Part shown: positions 60,595 through 64,000 of the stretch, in pieces | Layout: each line of letters begins with the position of its first letter | How positions within the stretch are numbered: position 1 is the stretch's first letter | Source of the DNA: Methylobacterium oryzae | Lineage (GTDB): Bacteria > Pseudomonadota > Alphaproteobacteria > Rhizobiales > Beijerinckiaceae | Assembly (NCBI RefSeq): GCF_021398735.1 | Contig: NZ_CP090349.1 | Span: 1,060,501 to 1,124,500 of the forward strand | Length of the DNA stretch: 64,000 nt | Direction: 5' to 3' | Notes under the pieces: model-generated | The model's database searches: none | Told to the model about the DNA's origin: nothing | What the model saw: the letters and a program-made list of their open reading frames with translations, nothing else | Position numbers and translations under genes: made by a program

Positions 60595-61809
60595 CTACCG
60601 CGGGGCCGCGTCGGCGATCGGCGTGCTGGTGGGCGCCGGCACGGGGCGCACCCGGTCGCCGTCGCGCAGGAAGCTCCCCGCGCGGGCCACGACGCTCTCG
60701 CCGGCCGCGACGCCGGAGCGGAGCTCGGTGAAGCCGTCGGCCGAGAGCCCCGCGGCCACGGGCCGCGCCTCGACGCGCCCGTCCTTCACCACGAGGACGC
60801 TGGCGCGGCCGTCGGCCGCGTAGAGCAGGCTGGAGACCGGCACGGCGACGCCGGTGCGGCGCGCGATCTCGACGTTGCCGCGCGCGAAGGCGCCGATGCG
60901 CAGGGCCGGATCGTCGCCGAGGCGGATGCGCACCTTGCCGAGCCGCGTGGCCCGGTCGACCTCCGGGTAGACCCGGCGAACCTTGCCGGCGAGGCGGCGG
61001 CCGTCATCGAGGTCGAGGCTCGCCGGGTTGCCGACGTGGATGCGCGCCAGCGACGTCTCCGGCACCTCGCCTTCCAACTCGATCTCGCCCCGGGCGATCA
61101 GCCGGAACAGCGGCTCGCCCACCGCGGTGGCTGTGGCGCCGATCCGGGCGGTGCGGCGATTGACGATGCCGGCCTCCGGCGCCCGGATATCGGTGCGGGC
61201 ACGCCGCAGGGCGATCTCGGCGCCGGCCGCCCGGGCGGTGGCGAGGTCGGCCTGGGCCGATTGCAGGCCGCCCCTGGCGGCGGCGAGGCGCCCTTCCGCC
61301 CCCTGCGCCGCCGAGACGCGCTGTTCCAGCACGGCCGCGGTTGCGTTCCCGGTCTTGGCGAGCGCCTGGGCCCGCTCCAGCGACTGCTTGGCTTCGACGT
61401 TGGCCGCCTCCGCCTGGACGATCTGGCTCTGGGCCTGGACGATGGCCGCCTCGGCCCGGGCGATCGCCGCGGCGTTCGAGGCCTCCTGGGTGACGATCAT
61501 CTCCAGCGACAGCTTGGCGAGAACCTGTCCCTTGGTGACGCGGTCGCCCTCCTCGACGAGGAGATCGGTGATGCGCAGGCCCTCGACCTCCGGGGAGACG
61601 AGGATCTCGTCGCGTGGGACCAGCGTGCCGGTAACGACCGCCCGCTCGACGATCTCGCGGTTCTCGGCCGGGACCACGGTGACGGCGGGCGCGATGGCGG
61701 CCGCGTCGGGAACGGCGGCGGTCTCGACGGCCCTGGCCGGCGCCCCGGCGAGGATCGCGAGCCCGCACAGGAGAGTGAGGCGGGGCGCGCGCCAACGGAC
61801 GGAGTTCAC
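60595..61809 (-). CDS. RND efflux periplasmic adaptor (membrane fusion protein)
   Basis: The protein is about 404 aa with a signal peptide (RWRAPRLTLLCGLAILAGAP, cleaved after ARA). The lipoyl/barrel halves include ILVSPEVEGLRITDLLVEEG and TDIRAPEAGIVNRRTARIGA. A long helical hairpin (about 110-200) of Ala/Glu/Gln repeats separates them. The C-terminal membrane-proximal domain contains GRASVLVVKDGRVEARPVAA. The GTG at 61809 with GAGG upstream gives a normal signal peptide. An ATG at 61878, also with a ribosome site, would add 23 residues. It links the RND pump to an outer-membrane channel. Confidence 0.9.
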   Translation of the reverse strand: MNSVRWRAPRLTLLCGLAILAGAPARAVETAAVPDAAAIAPAVTVVPAENREIVERAVVTGTLVPRDEILVSPEVEGLRITDLLVEEGDRVTKGQVLAKLSLEMIVTQEASNAAAIARAEAAIVQAQSQIVQAEAANVEAKQSLERAQALAKTGNATAAVLEQRVSAAQGAEGRLAAARGGLQSAQADLATARAAGAEIALRRARTDIRAPEAGIVNRRTARIGATATAVGEPLFRLIARGEIELEGEVPETSLARIHVGNPASLDLDDGRRLAGKVRRVYPEVDRATRLGKVRIRLGDDPALRIGAFARGNVEIARRTGVAVPVSSLLYAADGRASVLVVKDGRVEARPVAAGLSADGFTELRSGVAAGESVVARAGSFLRDGDRVRPVPAPTSTPIADAAPR

Positions 61810-62055
61810 GACGGGGGCCTCGCAATCGGCGCTGGACTGGTATTGCCTCTCCCTCGCTGGGCAGGTCGGCGTTTTCATGGCGAGCCACTCCACCGGAGGT
61901 CGAGCATAGCGCCATCCGGCGGGGCCGTCGCCGGGCCTCGCGCCGCAGGTGATCGGGGCGGCCGGAGCGCGGCCGTTCACGGCGCTCAACCTGCAACCAG
62001 CCACGAATAGCGACGTTAATAGGCCGATGGTCTTCTCGGGACCGGGGAGGGGTCG

Positions 62056-62238
62056 ATGAGCATTTTCCAGATTAGGCAGACGAAGAGCGGCGCGGTGCTC
62101 TGGACGGGGGCGGCCGACGACGAGCAGACGGCCCTCGACGCCATGGCGCGCGAGGCGGGCTATCGCGACTTCTCGTCCCTGCCGGACACGATCCGCGCCG
62201 ACGGGATCGAGGCCGCGAAGCTCGACCTGATCTCCTGA
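62056..62238 (+). CDS. Very small protein of unknown function
   Basis: This 60-aa acidic protein begins MSIFQIRQTKSGAVLWTGAA and continues DDEQTALDAMAREAGYRDFS. It has a strong GGGGAGGGG ribosome site and neighbour-like codon use. A compact mixed fold is likely; there is no signal peptide or cysteine. It is divergent from the efflux adaptor and convergent with the glycosyltransferase gene. No family is recognised. Confidence 0.6.
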   Translation: MSIFQIRQTKSGAVLWTGAADDEQTALDAMAREAGYRDFSSLPDTIRADGIEAAKLDLIS

Positions 62239-62310
62239 GTCCGGACATGAGTGCGGACTGAGGCACCCGCGCCGGCGCGGCGACCGCCCGCTCCGTCGCG
62301 GCCCGGCCGT

Positions 62311-63345
62311 TCAGAGATCCGCGATCAGGGTCTGGATCGTCGCGGCGCAGGTCCGGACCGCGTCCGGGTCGTGCAGGCCGCCGATCACCGATGGGTCGAT
62401 GGCGCGGGCCGCCGCGATGAGGCCAGGCCACGCCGCGGCCGAGGGCCAGCCGGGATGAACGATCGCGGCCCCGAGCCGGGCCAGAGCCTCAGCCTTCTCG
62501 GTCTGCTCCCCGTAGGCACGCTCCTCCGGGAGGCAGACGAAACGCTTCCGCTGCGCGGCCGCCAGGGCGACCACGCCGTCGCCGCCGCCGCCCACCAGCA
62601 AAGCCGCCCGGGCGACCCGCGCCTCGACGTCCGGGACCCAGCCGTGCAGGTGCAGGTTGCCGGGGACGGCGCCCGAGCCTGATACCGGTCCCAACACGTG
62701 CCACGGCCGGTCCGGCACCGCCCGCGCGGCCGCGGCGAGATCCCCGAGGTCGCCCCCCGCGCCGCCGCGGCCGAACACGACCACGATCTCGCGTCCCGCC
62801 TCGATCGGGGCCTGCGCCGGCGCGCCCAGGAAGCCCGCGTAGAGCGTCTTGGCCCGGACCCAGTCCGGCACGGCCGCGCCGTCGAGCGCCGCGGGGAAGG
62901 GGGCCAGCAGCCGCGTCGCGCCGCGGAAGGCCTCCAGATGCGGCCGGTCGGTCCGCGTCCCCGCGAGCCGCACCACCAGGGTCGGCACCGACAGGAGGCG
63001 CGCCAGGAGCGCCACCTCCACCGAGACGTCGACGACCAGGAGGGCCGGCTCGGCCCGCTCCGCCCAGGCGGCGATGCGCGCCATCCGCGCGCGGACCCCC
63101 GGATGGTTGAGCGGCGCGTAGTGCAGGGCCTCGGGCCGCCCGGTCGCGCCGTCCCGGCCGTCGAAGGCTCCGTCGCCGAGGGGGCGGTCGTCGGGCAGGT
63201 CGACGATGTCGAGGCCGGCGGTGTCGAACCCGGCCAGCGTCCCGAGGATCGTGCAGGGCCGGTCCAGGGCGCGGGCGACGGCCCGGGCCCGCTGGAGATG
63301 GCCGGCGCCCTGGTGATGGACGTACCAGCCGATGCCCCGGGTCAC
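62311..63345 (-). CDS. GT-B (MurG-like) glycosyltransferase family protein
   Basis: This 344-aa protein starts GIGWYVHHQGAGHLQRARAV, the nucleotide-sugar GT-B Rossmann start with a Gly/His-rich loop. The second half has IVVVFGRGGAGGDLGDLAAA and LHLHGWVPDVEARVARAALL, followed by VGGGGDGVVALAAAQRKRFV. The pattern recalls MurG/UGT-type enzymes with a donor-binding GGGG loop. Its acceptor is unknown. It overlaps the next gene by four bases (ATGA), so the two are translated together. Confidence 0.8.
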   Translation of the reverse strand: MTRGIGWYVHHQGAGHLQRARAVARALDRPCTILGTLAGFDTAGLDIVDLPDDRPLGDGAFDGRDGATGRPEALHYAPLNHPGVRARMARIAAWAERAEPALLVVDVSVEVALLARLLSVPTLVVRLAGTRTDRPHLEAFRGATRLLAPFPAALDGAAVPDWVRAKTLYAGFLGAPAQAPIEAGREIVVVFGRGGAGGDLGDLAAAARAVPDRPWHVLGPVSGSGAVPGNLHLHGWVPDVEARVARAALLVGGGGDGVVALAAAQRKRFVCLPEERAYGEQTEKAEALARLGAAIVHPGWPSAAAWPGLIAAARAIDPSVIGGLHDPDAVRTCAATIQTLIADL

Positions 63346-64000
63346 GCGGCGTCCCTCAGGGACGACGCGAGGGCGTCGAGATCGGCGACCGCCTGGTCGA
63401 GGGCGCAGTCCCGCGCCGGCGGGCTGCGCGACTCGAGGATCCGGTCGGCCCGCTCCACGAAGGCGATGTCGTTCGGGCAGGCCCCGACGGCGGCGAGGTC
63501 GTCGGCGTCGAGACCGAGCCGTGCGCAGGCCGCGGCGCGGGCCTGCGGGTCGAGGTGGAAGGCCCGGCGCAGGGCCGCGCGGCGCAGGATCAGCGCCTGC
63601 CAGTGCGCGGCCTCCGGCAGCAGGTAGGCCTCCCCGTCGAGGACGCGGGTCCGGCGCAGCATCTCGGTGGCCATGCCGCCCGAGACCCGCCCCTGGTGGC
63701 GGGACGAGACCAGCACCTGCACGTCCGGGCAGTGGCGCAGGCGCGCGCCGTTGGCGCGCAGCAGCCCGACGAGGGCGTTGTCCTCGCCGCAGGGCAGCGC
63801 CGGCAGCCCGCCGACCGCCCGGTACAGGATCGCGGGAACGGCGAGGCTCGCGCCGGTATGGTCGCCGTGACGGGGGGCGGGATCGTAGGGCGGCGGGTCG
63901 AGCAGATCCTCCAGGCGTCGGACGCCGGACCAGTAGCGCTCGATGCGCGCGTGCAGGTCCGTCAGGGCGGGGTCCGGCGTGCCGTCGTCGTCGATCACCA
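63342..64000 (-). CDS. Glycosyltransferase family 2-like protein (N-terminus beyond window edge)
   Basis: The 219 codons seen run off the right edge; the protein begins before VIDDDGTPDPAL. RYWSGVRRLEDLLDPPPYDP, HGDHTGASLAVPAILYRAVG and LPCGEDNALVGLLRANGARL are like the acceptor side of family-2 glycosyltransferases. RTRVLDGEAYLLPEAAHW follows. The GT-A donor-binding half must lie outside the window. Coupling to the MurG-like gene by a four-base overlap suggests a joint pathway, perhaps surface glycans. Confidence 0.7.
   Translation of the reverse strand, partial: VIDDDGTPDPALTDLHARIERYWSGVRRLEDLLDPPPYDPAPRHGDHTGASLAVPAILYRAVGGLPALPCGEDNALVGLLRANGARLRHCPDVQVLVSSRHQGRVSGGMATEMLRRTRVLDGEAYLLPEAAHWQALILRRAALRRAFHLDPQARAAACARLGLDADDLAAVGACPNDIAFVERADRILESRSPPARDCALDQAVADLDALASSLRDAA

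Overview
The window reads as a chromosomal segment of a high-GC alphaproteobacterium of the order Hyphomicrobiales (Rhizobiales), most likely a Methylobacterium or close relative. This is inferred from the very high GC3, a Caulobacter-type flagellar cluster with flbD and sciP, two Porin_2-type porins, an HpnL-like hopanoid-associated membrane protein, a phospholipid N-methyltransferase and a class I PHA synthase. There are no rRNA or tRNA genes, insertion sequences, phage genes or CRISPR arrays. Almost all of the 64 kb is coding. Most of the long open frames that run opposite to the genes are by-products of the GC-rich code.

Layout. 1-3.3 kb: end of an hpnL-like gene, a small 2Fe-2S ferredoxin-like protein, an orphan KpsE/Wzz-type polysaccharide export protein and a small unknown protein. 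3.4-11.6 kb: flagellar cluster, all on the minus strand. fliK-flgD-sciP come first, then fliF-fliG-fliH(flbE)-fliN-flbD in the Caulobacter order. A sigma-54 promoter-like sequence precedes fliK and a CtrA-like box precedes fliF, so the cluster appears to carry its own regulatory circuit. 11.7-16.1 kb: mnmA, a pmtA-like methyltransferase, a TVP38/DedA-type protein and a histidine kinase. 16.1-19.4 kb: bioB behind a soluble MCP-tip/Cache protein, and an FAH-family enzyme. 19.8-27.5 kb: a FadL-type channel, phaC, an AlaC-like aminotransferase, three small exported proteins, a DUF3140 protein and prfB with a programmed +1 frameshift.

27.7-34.9 kb: gamma-glutamyltransferase and a five-gene peptide ABC transporter (dppABCDF order) whose genes overlap by 1-4 bases, probably a route for taking up and cleaving glutathione-like peptides. 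35.2-37.7 kb: a tandem PilZ protein, HupE, a ModE-type DNA-binding protein with an apparent CTG start, and a periplasmic protein. 38.1-42.2 kb: two paralogous porins whose upstream regions share short motifs at identical spacing. 42.5-47.5 kb: a di/tricarboxylate locus with a 2HCT transporter, a TcuC-like MFS carrier, a GntR regulator and a TcuA-like flavoprotein. 47.7-55.9 kb: addB without addA, gcdH, an AEC transporter, a possible small pseudogene, a periplasmic protein, a trans-sulfuration enzyme and tspO. 56.1-64 kb: PsiE-like and DUF4337 membrane proteins, an RND efflux pump with its adaptor, and two glycosyltransferases at the edge.

Between genes, five long imperfect palindromes of two families lie mostly in convergent gaps, and two unrelated 12-bp tandem repeats each lie between divergent genes. 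No wholly new system is evident. The strongest leads are the shared porin upstream element, the self-contained CtrA/FlbD/SciP flagellar circuit, the inverted soluble chemoreceptor and the rearranged tricarboxylate locus.
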